64,000 nucleotides of DNA from Burkholderia sp. SRS-W-2-2016 (GCF_001931485.1 NZ_MSDV01000018.1:124001-188000); one strand, 5' to 3'; shown: positions 39,913 to 49,141, counted from the first letter of the stretch. Program-made: numbers and translations. The notes: a model not told the origin generated them from the sequence alone.

Positions 39913-41564
39913 GCGGCGCGCGTCAATCCAATCGTCGGCTTAGTCGTTGGCTGAGCCCCGCGCGGCTCGCGTGGTTGCTCGCCGCCGCCGGTGCGCTGCT
40001 CGCGTGGGCCAGTCCAGTGCGGGCCGGCAGCGCGGCGGGCGTCGGCTTGGCGTATTTGTGCGCGTGTGTCGCGATCGTCGCCGCGCATCGGGCGCGCGGG
40101 CAGGCGGCCCCGGCAACCGGCGCCGATACGCCGGAGCACGACGACGTGATCCTCGTCGCGTACGCGAGTCAGACCGGCAGCGCCGAGCAACTCGCGACCC
40201 AGACGCGCCGCGTGCTCGAAGCGGCCGGCTCGCGCGTGCGACTCGCGCCGCTCGGCCTGTTGAAAAGCGACGACCTGCTCGCACATGCGCGCGCATTCTT
40301 CCTCGTCAGCACGACCGGCGAAGGCGAGCCGCCCGATCACGTCGCGCCGTTCGTCCGGCGGGCGATGCAGCCCGACCCGCACGACGGCCACGCGACCCAG
40401 CTCGCGACGCTGCGCTACGCGGTGCTCGCGCTCGGCGACCGCACGTACGCGAACTATTGCGCGTTCGGACACCGCCTCGCCGGCTGGCTCAATCATCGCG
40501 GCGCGCAGCCGCTGTTCGACACGATCGAGGTCGATAACGGCGACGCGCTTGCGCTGCGCCGCTGGCAAACGCAACTGTCGACGCTGCTCGGCAGCGACGT
40601 CGATACATCATGGATGCCGCTCAGCGACAGCGTCTGGACGCTCGACGAGCGCGTATTGCTGAACCCCGGCAGCGCCGGCGCGCCCGCGTATCACTTCGGC
40701 CTGAGTCCGCGCGATGCCGCGGCGCTCGACTGGCAGGCCGGCGACATCGCCGAAATCCAGCCGCGTCAGCCGGCGCATCACGTGCAGCGCTGGCTCGCGC
40801 GGCATGGGCTGGACGGCACGGCACCCGTGCAATGCGAGGGCAGTGCGATGAGCTTCGAGCACGCGCTGGCCACCCGCCAACTGCCGAGCGAAGACGATCA
40901 CCTCGGTCTGTCACCGCAAGACTGGATCGACACGCTCGCGCCGCACGCACGGCGCAGCTATTCGATCGCGTCGCTGCCCGCCGACGGCCGGCTCGAACTG
41001 CTGATCCGCCAGGCGCGCTCGGACGATGCGAGCGCGGCCGACGGCTACCGGCTCGGTCTGGCCTCCGGCTGGCTGACCGCGCACGCCGAGCCCGGCGACG
41101 AGATCACGCTGCGCGTGCGCACCAACCGCGCGTTTCATGCACCGCCTGACGCGCGTCCGCTGATCCTGATCGGCAACGGCACCGGCCTCGCGGGACTGCG
41201 CGCGCATCTGAAGCAACGCGCGCGCGACGGACAGCGCCGCAACTGGCTGATCTTCGGCGAACGCAGCGCCGCGCACGACCGCTTCTATCGCGATGAAATC
41301 GCCGCGTGGCAGAACGACCGGGTACTCGAGCGCACCGACCTCGTGTGGTCGCGCGACGGCGGCGAGCTGCGTTACGTGCAGCACGCGCTGAGCGCGGCGG
41401 CCGACACGCTGCGCGAATGGCTCGACGCGGGCGCCGCGATCTACGTGTGCGGCAGCCTCGACGGGATGGCGCCGGACGTGCATCGCGCGTTGCTCGCGAT
41501 CGTCGGCCAGCACCGTCTCGACGAGTTGATTTCAGCGGGCCGCTACCGGCGCGATGTGTATTGA
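39909..41564 (+). CDS. Membrane-anchored CysJ-like diflavin reductase
   Basis: 551 residues starting at the ATGA overlap with apbE. Residues 15-60 form two membrane spans. A flavodoxin-like FMN domain follows (VAYASQTGSAEQLATQ, FLVSTTGEGEPPDH, ALGDRTYANYCAFG), then the FAD/NADPH module of sulfite reductase and P450 reductase type (RSYSIASLPADG for FAD, GNGTGLAGLRAHL and YVCGSLDGMAPDV for NADPH). The C-terminus is complete. In many bacteria this module is fused to a PepSY membrane domain as one PiuB-like protein; here the two are separate genes of one operon. It should feed NADPH electrons into the membrane. Confidence 0.9.
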   Translation: MSGARQSNRRLSRWLSPARLAWLLAAAGALLAWASPVRAGSAAGVGLAYLCACVAIVAAHRARGQAAPATGADTPEHDDVILVAYASQTGSAEQLATQTRRVLEAAGSRVRLAPLGLLKSDDLLAHARAFFLVSTTGEGEPPDHVAPFVRRAMQPDPHDGHATQLATLRYAVLALGDRTYANYCAFGHRLAGWLNHRGAQPLFDTIEVDNGDALALRRWQTQLSTLLGSDVDTSWMPLSDSVWTLDERVLLNPGSAGAPAYHFGLSPRDAAALDWQAGDIAEIQPRQPAHHVQRWLARHGLDGTAPVQCEGSAMSFEHALATRQLPSEDDHLGLSPQDWIDTLAPHARRSYSIASLPADGRLELLIRQARSDDASAADGYRLGLASGWLTAHAEPGDEITLRVRTNRAFHAPPDARPLILIGNGTGLAGLRAHLKQRARDGQRRNWLIFGERSAAHDRFYRDEIAAWQNDRVLERTDLVWSRDGGELRYVQHALSAAADTLREWLDAGAAIYVCGSLDGMAPDVHRALLAIVGQHRLDELISAGRYRRDVY

Positions 41565-41768
41565 ATCAAACGCCGCCCCCCGCGCGCCGCAACTCACCAA
41601 TTATTTCGAGATATTCCTTGGGTAAGGATGTCAGTGTCTGAAGTGCTGCGATAAAATCGTCGCGCACGTCGACGCGCGATGACGCTCACGCCATCGCAAA
41701 ACCGCGCGACGCTGCGACAAAAACAGAACATAGCGGCCAGGCGCCGGCGGCGCCGAGCGGGGACAGAC

Positions 41769-43160
41769 ATGACCAGCATCGCAATCGAGACTCCGGGCGG
41801 GAGCGTCGCGACCGACGACGCGTCGCCCGTCGCCAGCTTCGCGCGGCAACCGATCCTGAACCGTGAAGGGATGCTGTGCGGTTACGAGCTGAAGGTGCTC
41901 GCGCCCGAGGTGCCGGCGGGCGGCAGCGAACCGCCAGACACGGCCGCTGCACAATCCGCTGCACAAGCTGACACCGACACCACCCCCGACAGCCTGCCAG
42001 GCCGCGCGCCAACGCCTGCGCAAATCATCGCGCGCGCGATCGTTCGCGCTCTCGTGCAAGCCGACGTACGCAGCGCGTTGACCGGTCACCCGGCCTATGT
42101 CGACGTGACTCGCGACCTGCTGCTCGACGACGCGATCCTGCGCCTGCCGCGCGAGCGCTTCATCCTCGAACTGCCGCCGTCGCTCGAAGTCGACGACACG
42201 CTGATCGAACGCATCGTCTATCTGCACGGCCGCCGCTATCGCTTCGCACTCGACGACGTCACCCAGCCCACCGACAGCTTCGCGAAACTGCTGCCGTACG
42301 CGGAAATCATCAAGATCGACGTCACGCGGGTGCCGCGCACGCTGCTCGCGAAGCTCGCGAGCGTGCTGAAGTCGGCGGGCAAGCTGCTGCTCGCGCTGCG
42401 CGTCGACGCGCAGGACGATTTTGAGACCGCGCACGGGCTCGGCTTCGACTGCTTCCAGGGTTATTACTTCGCGCGCGCGCAGAGCGCGGCGACGCGCCGG
42501 GTCAGCGCGCCGCGCCACGCGCTGCTCAATCTGCTGCAACTGCTGGCGGGCGATCCGACCGTCGCGCAACTCGAAGCGGAGCTGAAGCTGAACCCGGTGC
42601 TGGTCATGCATCTGATGAAGCTCGCGAATTCGAGCGGCCTCGCGCTCGGCCATCGGGTGACGACGCTGCGCGACGCGATCAACGCGACCGGCACCGACCG
42701 CATCGCGCGCTGGACCCAGTTGCTGCTCTACGCGGACGGCCGCAAGGTCGCGCTCGAAGACGATCCGCTGCTGCAACTGGCGGCAAGCCGCGCGCGCTTC
42801 ATGGAACTGGCGATCGAGCGGATGCCGGAAGCCGGCCGCGACGAAGCGGACGCGGCGTTCCTGACCGGGGTGTTTTCATTCGTCGACGCGGTGTTCGGCG
42901 GCTCGCTCGAGAAGACGCTGAACGTGCTGACATTGTCGCGGCCGATCCAGGCCGCGATCCTGCATCGCGAGGGCAGGTTGGGGCTGCTGCTGAGCGCGGT
43001 CGAGGCACTCGAAACCGGCGCGTGGGACAGGCTCGGCGAACTGGGTGAGCAGTTGCAGCCGTTGACGCTGGAGGAACTCGCGCAGCTGGGACTCGCGGCC
43101 GGCGCATGGGCCGGCGTCGCGGATCGCAGCGCGGAAGGGCTCGAACGGATCGAGGATTGA
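41769..43160 (+). CDS. Degenerate EAL plus HDOD signalling protein
   Basis: 463 residues from ATG 41769 (GGGGACAGAC upstream); an ATG at 41679 would add 30 Arg-rich residues. The first half is an EAL-like domain: ARQPILNREGMLCGYELKV, FILELPPSLEVDDTLI and ALDDVTQPTDSFAKLLPYAE. The EAL Glu motif and the catalytic DDFGTG loop are replaced (ELP, DDVTQP), so c-di-GMP hydrolysis is unlikely. The second half is an HDOD domain (LLNLLQLLAGDPTVAQLEAE, VLVMHLMKLANSSGLALG). Such YuxH-type proteins are thought to act as scaffolds or sensors. Confidence 0.88.
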   Translation: MTSIAIETPGGSVATDDASPVASFARQPILNREGMLCGYELKVLAPEVPAGGSEPPDTAAAQSAAQADTDTTPDSLPGRAPTPAQIIARAIVRALVQADVRSALTGHPAYVDVTRDLLLDDAILRLPRERFILELPPSLEVDDTLIERIVYLHGRRYRFALDDVTQPTDSFAKLLPYAEIIKIDVTRVPRTLLAKLASVLKSAGKLLLALRVDAQDDFETAHGLGFDCFQGYYFARAQSAATRRVSAPRHALLNLLQLLAGDPTVAQLEAELKLNPVLVMHLMKLANSSGLALGHRVTTLRDAINATGTDRIARWTQLLLYADGRKVALEDDPLLQLAASRARFMELAIERMPEAGRDEADAAFLTGVFSFVDAVFGGSLEKTLNVLTLSRPIQAAILHREGRLGLLLSAVEALETGAWDRLGELGEQLQPLTLEELAQLGLAAGAWAGVADRSAEGLERIED

Positions 43161-43278
43161 AGCCGGGGCGGGGCCGGTGGCGGAACCGGCAACCCGACTC
43201 CAGGGGGAACGATTTTTTTCCGGGCAAACACAGGAACGAAACAAAGTGAAGCAGCCGATCAACGATCGCGCCAGGTCT

Positions 43279-44736
43279 TCACATCATCTCCATTTCCCGC
43301 ATCTGCCCCTGGCCGAAAAAACGTCCTAGCTCCCTGGCCAGTTCGTTGAGCACGCTCATCTCCTTTTGCGAGATACGCCGCGCCTCCTGGGTATGTGACC
43401 AGTCGCCGTAGAGCAGCGCGACAGTCTGATCGGTTTCGTCGATCACCGGCAGCAGCACGAACGCGCGGGCGTCGTCGAACGAGCGGCGGAACCATTCCGG
43501 CAGCCGCGCGACCATCTTCGGGTCGCGCGCATTCTCGATGAAGATGCCGACCGAGTTCGCGATCGCCAGATGAAACACGTCGGGCTCGAACGCGGTGCTG
43601 AAGGTGAGCCGCGGCAGCGCCGCGTCGATCTTCGGCCCGAGACCCAGACGCGCCTTGAAGGTGCCGTTGCTGTGTTTGACGAACACCACCACGCGCGCGA
43701 AGCCGAGGCCGGCGAGCACGGTTTCCGCGGCCATCGCGAGCGCGGGCGCGAGCGGACTCGCTTCGGGCAGCCCGCGCAGATCCTTCACGCCGACCGCGAT
43801 GCGCGCCTCGGGCGACAACGCCTCGCGCGCAATCGCGTCGGCATTCGCGCGCAGCTCGGAGATTTCCGCCATCACGCCGTCGCCGCCTTCCTCGCGCGCG
43901 AGCGCGACGCTCATCTGCAGCAGCACGTCCGGGTCGGTGTTCAGCGCGCCGCTGTATTCCTGCGCGAGTTCGCCGATGCGCGCCTCGCGCTCCCATTCGG
44001 GCATGTTCTGCTGGGTCAGCACGTCGGCGACCGCGGTCGAGTAATTGGTGATCGCGCGCAGCCACTGCACCTGGCGCGGCTGCGTGACGTCCTCCGGATC
44101 GAACTCGCCCATCCCGTGACGGATCGTGTCGGGCAGGCGCCAGCGCACCGCGGCCTCCGCGCCGATTTCGTCGAACGTGACGCCGAGCACCAGCACGCAT
44201 GCGTCGGCCTCGAGCGCGCCGCCGTCGATATGGCGGCGAATCTGGTCCCATTCGGCGTCCAGATAGAACACCACCAGTAGCTTGCCGATCTGCCGCATCA
44301 GCGTGCAGACCACCGCTTCCTCGCCGGCGCGCAGATCGCCGCGCTCGGTCAGCTTGCGCGCGACGCAGCCCGACAGCAGCGTGCGGTTCAGTTCCAGTTT
44401 CGCGTCGATGCGGCGCGGCGCGCTGTGATGAAAGTGATCGACGATCTTCAGCCCGACCACCAGATGGCCGACCGCATCCATGCCGAGCACCATCAGCGCG
44501 CGCGACACGGTCGTGATGTTGCCGCCGAACGCCATGTACATCGCCGAGTTCGCGAGCCGCAGCACCTTCTGCGTGAGCGCGAAGTCCGACAGCACCACCT
44601 GCACGAGGCCGGTGAAGTCGAGGTCGTCGTTGTTCACCGCCGTCATGGTGGTGCGCAGCGATTGCGACAGCATCGGGAAATCGCCGCGCTCGCTCATGCG
44701 CGTCCAGAGCCGGTCGAGCACTGCCGCCTTTACCAT
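43279..44736 (-). CDS. HDOD domain protein with a C-terminal GAF-like region
   Basis: 485 residues. The HDOD domain covers about residues 10-230 (LSQSLRTTMTAVNNDDLDFT, LTQKVLRLANSAMYMAFGGN, SRALMVLGMDAVGHLVVGL). The C-terminal 170 residues look like a GAF-type sensor: FARVVVFVKHSNGTFKARLG, then RAFVLLPVIDETDQTVALLY. HDOD proteins have an HD fold without the metal site and serve in signal output. It converges with the EAL-HDOD gene at 43160 and lies on the same strand as the GGDEF-EAL gene upstream, separated by 94 bases. Confidence 0.86.
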   Translation of the reverse strand: MVKAAVLDRLWTRMSERGDFPMLSQSLRTTMTAVNNDDLDFTGLVQVVLSDFALTQKVLRLANSAMYMAFGGNITTVSRALMVLGMDAVGHLVVGLKIVDHFHHSAPRRIDAKLELNRTLLSGCVARKLTERGDLRAGEEAVVCTLMRQIGKLLVVFYLDAEWDQIRRHIDGGALEADACVLVLGVTFDEIGAEAAVRWRLPDTIRHGMGEFDPEDVTQPRQVQWLRAITNYSTAVADVLTQQNMPEWEREARIGELAQEYSGALNTDPDVLLQMSVALAREEGGDGVMAEISELRANADAIAREALSPEARIAVGVKDLRGLPEASPLAPALAMAAETVLAGLGFARVVVFVKHSNGTFKARLGLGPKIDAALPRLTFSTAFEPDVFHLAIANSVGIFIENARDPKMVARLPEWFRRSFDDARAFVLLPVIDETDQTVALLYGDWSHTQEARRISQKEMSVLNELARELGRFFGQGQMREMEMM

Positions 44737-44830
44737 GTGAGTCCCGCCAAAACCATACGTGTTCCAGTGAATGCCACGCCGGGGGTGAGCCGGCTTGTTC
44801 CGCTGCGTGGGCGCCGTGCGTGCATGCCCG

Positions 44831-46663
44831 TTACGCGTGGTGCAACTGTAGCTCGCGCGCCTGGAAGCGCTGTGCGAGTTCCTCGGACGGCAGCGCCTTG
44901 CAGACCAGCCAGCCCTGAATATGATCGCAGCCCATCTCGGTGAGCAGCGCGCGTTGTGCTTCCGTTTCGACGCCCTCGGCCACCAGTTCGAGATCGAGCG
45001 TTTGCGCGAGACCGACCACCGCGCTGACGATGGCCTGATCGTTGCGCGAGGTTAGCAGATTCTCGACGAAGCTCCGGTCGATCTTCAGCTTCGCGAGCGG
45101 GAAGCGTTGCAGATACGCGAGGCTCGAATAGCCGGTGCCGAAATCGTCGACCGCGAAACGGATGCCCATCGCGGTCAGATCCTCGAGCAGTCCCTTCGCG
45201 TGCGCGGGGTCGTGCATCAGCAGGCTCTCGGTGATTTCGAACACGAGCCGGCGCGGATCGATGCCGGTCAGCTGCAACGCCTCGCGCACCGAGTCCTTGA
45301 AGCGCGGGTCGCGAAACTGCTGCGGCGACACGTTGACCGCCACGTACTGCAGCGGGATGCCTTTCGCGTCCCACTGAATCAGCTGCATGCAAGCGACCTT
45401 CAACACCCAGTTGCCGAGAAAGTTGATCAGCCCGATCGACTCCGCGAGCGGAATGAACATCGACGGCGGCACGAGCCCATGCACCGGATGCGACCAGCGG
45501 ATCAACGCCTCGACCCCCACCACGCCGTGCGTGCGGCTGCTCGTGATCGGCTGGAAGTGTAGCGAGAACTCGCCGTTGCGGACTCCGTCGTAGAGGTCGG
45601 CCTCGAGTTTCAGGCGTTCGGCGTCGGCGGGGTCGTCGTCGGGCACGTAGAACGCGAGCGTGTTGCCGCCGGCCGCCTTGGCCTGCAGCAGCGCGTGATC
45701 GGCCCAGCGCAACAGGTGAGTGTCGTGGCCGCCGGTGTCGTTCGCGTGCCGCACGTCCGGATACAGCGCGATGCCGATGCTCGCCGACAGGTGCACCTGC
45801 TGGCCGCGGAACACGTACGGCTGCTGGATCGCGGTCAGCAGCCGGCGCGCCAGCGCCTCGGCGGTCGCGGCCGCGTCGGTGCGGTTCGCGGCCGGCTTGA
45901 CGAGGATCGCGAACTCGTCGCTGGCGATGCGCGCGACCGTTTCGTTCGGGCTCGTCATGTTGAGCAGGCGCCGCGACGTATCGCGCAGCATCTCGTCGCC
46001 GGCGTCGTAGCCGAGCGCGCGGTTCACCCGCTGATAGTCGTCGAGATCGAGCAGCAGCAGCGCGACCGGCGTGCCGTGCGCGTCGGCCTTGTGCTGCGCG
46101 TCGAGCAGCGTCTGCACGAGGCCCGGCAGATTCGGCAGGCCGGTCAGGCGATCCAGATGCAGCGCCTGGGTCAGCCGTTCCTCGGTCGCGCGCCACGACG
46201 ACACGTCGAAGCCGGCGATCGCATAGCCGTCGACGCCGTCGTGGCTGCTGCGCACCACCCGCAGTTCGACCGTGATCGGATAGGTCAGCGACTTGACCAG
46301 TTCGAGCGTCGCTTTCTCGACGTTGCCCGACACCGCCGCGCGCTTGAGCAGCGCGTCGAGACGCGGCGCGTCGGCCGACGCGACGAGGTCGTGCAGCGTC
46401 GCGGTTTCCAGATACTCGCGGTGATAGCCGATGAAGCGCAGGCTCGCGTCGGACACGTAGAGGAAGCGCAGCGCATCGTCGACGTGCGCGAGCAGGTCGA
46501 CCGCGCCGACCACCTGTTCCAGTTGCGGCGCGCGGTTCGGGCTGACGGCCGGGCGGATCTCGTCGCTGCGACGGCCGAACGCGCGCAGCCGGTCGATGAC
46601 CGTGCGCAAGGAGCCCCGGCGGGGCGCGGTGATCCTGTTCGCTTCCATGTTTGTCGCTGGCAA
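44831..46663 (-). CDS. PAS-GGDEF-EAL c-di-GMP signalling protein
   Basis: 610 residues from TTG 46663 or 605 from ATG 46648. A PAS-like domain (about residues 45-165) is followed by GGDEF and EAL domains. The GGDEF active site reads ASDEF (RIASDEFAIL), so cyclase activity is doubtful. The EAL part is intact: VEALIRWSHPVHGLVPP, VFEITESLLMHD and VDDFGTGYSSLAYLQRFPL, with LKIDRSFV. I expect c-di-GMP phosphodiesterase activity. No membrane segment is seen, so it is cytoplasmic. Confidence 0.92.
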   Translation of the reverse strand: MPATNMEANRITAPRRGSLRTVIDRLRAFGRRSDEIRPAVSPNRAPQLEQVVGAVDLLAHVDDALRFLYVSDASLRFIGYHREYLETATLHDLVASADAPRLDALLKRAAVSGNVEKATLELVKSLTYPITVELRVVRSSHDGVDGYAIAGFDVSSWRATEERLTQALHLDRLTGLPNLPGLVQTLLDAQHKADAHGTPVALLLLDLDDYQRVNRALGYDAGDEMLRDTSRRLLNMTSPNETVARIASDEFAILVKPAANRTDAAATAEALARRLLTAIQQPYVFRGQQVHLSASIGIALYPDVRHANDTGGHDTHLLRWADHALLQAKAAGGNTLAFYVPDDDPADAERLKLEADLYDGVRNGEFSLHFQPITSSRTHGVVGVEALIRWSHPVHGLVPPSMFIPLAESIGLINFLGNWVLKVACMQLIQWDAKGIPLQYVAVNVSPQQFRDPRFKDSVREALQLTGIDPRRLVFEITESLLMHDPAHAKGLLEDLTAMGIRFAVDDFGTGYSSLAYLQRFPLAKLKIDRSFVENLLTSRNDQAIVSAVVGLAQTLDLELVAEGVETEAQRALLTEMGCDHIQGWLVCKALPSEELAQRFQARELQLHHA

Positions 46664-47049
46664 CCTGAGTTCGTCCGCTGGCGGCGGGGCTGCTGGTTCC
46701 CCGGCGGGGGCGGCCGGGAGCTAGCAGGCCGCCCTATCAGAACAGGATAACGACGCGCGTGTGAATTTCTTTAGCCTGCCGCGCAGAAAAACATCCGGTA
46801 AGGAATCGCCGGATGCCGCGGTTATCGCGATTGGGCTAAAGTGGCGCCGCATCGCGACCGTTAATACGGCGAAGTCCATTGATACGGCGAACCCCATTGT
46901 GCTGCGCCGGCCGCGAAGCCGCGACCGCGCCGCCTTTCCGAACCTTGCAACGATGATCCAAGTCCGAATGCTCCGTCGCCAGGTCCACCGCGCCGCCTCC
47001 GCCCGTCCGGTCCGCCCGGCCCGCATCGCCCGTTGCGGAGGACGGCGCG
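46664..47049. other. Divergent intergenic region
   Basis: About 385 bases between the GGDEF-EAL gene (minus) and the second EAL-HDOD gene (plus). AT content is higher at 46735-46800, where promoters probably lie. No hairpin or gene recognised. Confidence 0.5.
47037..47049 (+). promoter_or_regulatory. Ribosome binding site fixing a GTG start
   Basis: GGAGGA at 47037-47042 is followed by a seven-base spacer and GTG at 47050, supporting that codon as the start of the second EAL-HDOD gene. Confidence 0.75.
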
Positions 47050-48345
47050 GTGCGTGATCCGTACGCCGACGCCGCCGCCGCGCGCGGCGAGCCCGCGCCG
47101 TACTTCCCGCAGTACGTGTACGTGGGACGGCAGCCGATTCTCGACCGCGACGGCGCGCTCAACGCGTACGAGCTGCTGTTCCGCGCGGGCGCCCACAACT
47201 ACGCCGAAATCAGCGACGACGCCCAGGCGACCGCCCAGGTGGTCGCCCGCACGATCGGCGGGATCGGCGTGCCGGCCGTGCTCGGCGCGCACCGCGGCTT
47301 CGTCAATATCGACCGCACGCTGCTGTTCAGCGACATCGTTCATCTGATGCCGCCGGAGCGCTTCGTGCTTGAAATTCTCGAGACCGTGCGTTTCGACGAC
47401 ACGCTCGCGCGCCGGCTCGACGAGTTGCGCGGCGCGGGCTTTCAGGTCGCGCTCGACGACGTCGGCGAGATCACCGACGAGCTGCTCGCGAAGCTGCCGT
47501 ACGCCGATATCGTCAAGATTGACTTTCTGCAGACGCCGCCCGCGCTGGTCGCGAAGCTCGCGTCGATGCTGCGCGGCCACGGCAAGACGCTGATCGCCGA
47601 GAAGGTCGAGACGCGCGAGGACTTCGCGCTCGCGCACGAACTCGGCTTCGATCTGTTCCAGGGGTATTTCTTCGCGCGTCCGCAGGTGCTGGCCGCGCCG
47701 CGCAACCGCTCGCTGCGCCCGGGGCTGCTGCGCCTGCTTGCGCTGCTGTCGCGCGATGCCGGCATCGTCGAGCTCGAGGCGGAGCTCAAGCTCAATCCGA
47801 GCGTGGTCGTGCAGCTGCTGCGGCTGGTCAATTCGAGCGCGTTCGGGCTCGGCCGCAATATCGCGTCGCTGCGCGAGGCGATCATCGCGACCGGCACCCG
47901 GCAGATCTCGCGCTGGGCGCAGCTGCTGCTGTACGCGGATACCGGCGACCTGCCGTGGCGCGCCGATCCGCTCGTGCAACTGGCCGCGACGCGCTCGCGT
48001 TTCATGGAGCTGGCCGCGAACTGGCTGCATCCGTCCGACGGCGAATTCGCCGATGCCGCGTTCATGACCGGGATCTTTTCACTGGTGCACGTGGTGCTCG
48101 ACAGCACGCCGGAAGCGGTGCTCGAAAAGCTCGGCCTTGCCGCGCAGATCCGCGATGCGATCGTCGCGCGCAAGGGCGAGCTCGGCGCGCTGCTGCTGAT
48201 CGCCGAAGTGGCCGGCGAGGGCGGCGACGCGGCGCCGGTCGCGGCGGCGGCGGGCTTCGCGGCGCTCACGCCCGATGTGCTGTCGGAGCTGAATCTGTCG
48301 GCGGCCGCGTGGTTCGGCGCGCATGTGGCGGAGTCGCATCGCTGA
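47050..48345 (+). CDS. Second degenerate EAL plus HDOD signalling protein
   Basis: 431 residues from GTG 47050. It is a paralogue of the protein at 41769: YVGRQPILDRDGALNAYELL, RFVLEILETVRFDDTLARRL, VALDDVGEITDELLAKLPYA, KLNPSVVVQLLRLVNSSAFG and RQISRWAQLLLYADTG align throughout. The EAL motif has become EIL and the DDFGTG loop DDVGEI, so it too probably lacks phosphodiesterase activity. The HDOD half runs from about residue 215 to 400. The two paralogues flank the HDOD and GGDEF-EAL genes. Confidence 0.88.
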   Translation: MRDPYADAAAARGEPAPYFPQYVYVGRQPILDRDGALNAYELLFRAGAHNYAEISDDAQATAQVVARTIGGIGVPAVLGAHRGFVNIDRTLLFSDIVHLMPPERFVLEILETVRFDDTLARRLDELRGAGFQVALDDVGEITDELLAKLPYADIVKIDFLQTPPALVAKLASMLRGHGKTLIAEKVETREDFALAHELGFDLFQGYFFARPQVLAAPRNRSLRPGLLRLLALLSRDAGIVELEAELKLNPSVVVQLLRLVNSSAFGLGRNIASLREAIIATGTRQISRWAQLLLYADTGDLPWRADPLVQLAATRSRFMELAANWLHPSDGEFADAAFMTGIFSLVHVVLDSTPEAVLEKLGLAAQIRDAIVARKGELGALLLIAEVAGEGGDAAPVAAAAGFAALTPDVLSELNLSAAAWFGAHVAESHR

Positions 48346-48568
48346 TTGGCGTCGTTGCTGGGCCGCTGTGCCGCTGCGCTACTGCGCTGCTGCGTTGCCG
48401 TGCGGCTGCGCGGCGGATGCTTTCGATCGGCTTGTGGTCGCCGAGACAGCCGACACGCGTTGCGTATCCGTGATCCAATAGACCATTCGGCGACGCCCGG
48501 CGTAATGCCGGTCGACGCTCTTGGCGATGCAACGGATCGAACGCGTGCCCGCACGCATGGAGGAGCAG

Positions 48569-49141
48569 ATGCAGCTGAAGATAAAACAGTTACCCGTATC
48601 GCTGGCCGCCGCCGTAATGGCGCTCGGCTTCGCGATGCATGCGCCGCTCGCGTCGGCGACGCTCAAGCCCGGCGATGCCGCGCCGGCGTTCACCGCCGAC
48701 GCGTCGCTCGGCGGCAAGACCTACACCTATTCGCTCGCCGACGAATTGAAGAAAGGGCCGGTCGTGCTGTACTTCTATCCGGCCGCGTTCACGAAGGGCT
48801 GCACGATCGAGGCGCACGAGTTTGCCGATGCGGTCGACGAATACAAGAAATACGGCGCGACGGTGATCGGCGTGTCGCACGACAACATCGATACGCTGAC
48901 GAAGTTCTCGGTCAGCGAATGCCGCAGCAAATTCCCGGTCGCCGCCGATGCCGACTCGAAGGTGATCGGCGCGTACGACGCCGGTATGCCGCTGAAGGCG
49001 GGGATGGCCAACCGGGTCTCGTATGTGATCGCGCCGGACGGCAAGATCATTTACGAATACACGAGCCTGTCGCCGGAGAAGCATGTCGAGAACACGCTGA
49101 ACGCGGTCAAGCAGTGGGCGGCCGCGCATAAGGGGCAGTGA
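48569..49141 (+). CDS. Exported Bcp/PrxQ-like peroxiredoxin
   Basis: 190 residues from ATG 48569, behind a strong GGAGGA site. A Sec signal (VSLAAAVMALGFAMHAPLASA) precedes a thioredoxin-fold AhpC/TSA domain. The peroxidatic Cys78 lies in YPAAFTKGCTIEAHEF. The helix-2 resolving cysteine of E. coli Bcp is absent (His83 there), but Cys118 in SVSECRSKFP is placed like the helix-3 resolving cysteine of Xanthomonas-type Bcp. It should reduce peroxides in the periplasm. The reductant is unknown. Confidence 0.87.
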   Translation: MQLKIKQLPVSLAAAVMALGFAMHAPLASATLKPGDAAPAFTADASLGGKTYTYSLADELKKGPVVLYFYPAAFTKGCTIEAHEFADAVDEYKKYGATVIGVSHDNIDTLTKFSVSECRSKFPVAADADSKVIGAYDAGMPLKAGMANRVSYVIAPDGKIIYEYTSLSPEKHVENTLNAVKQWAAAHKGQ

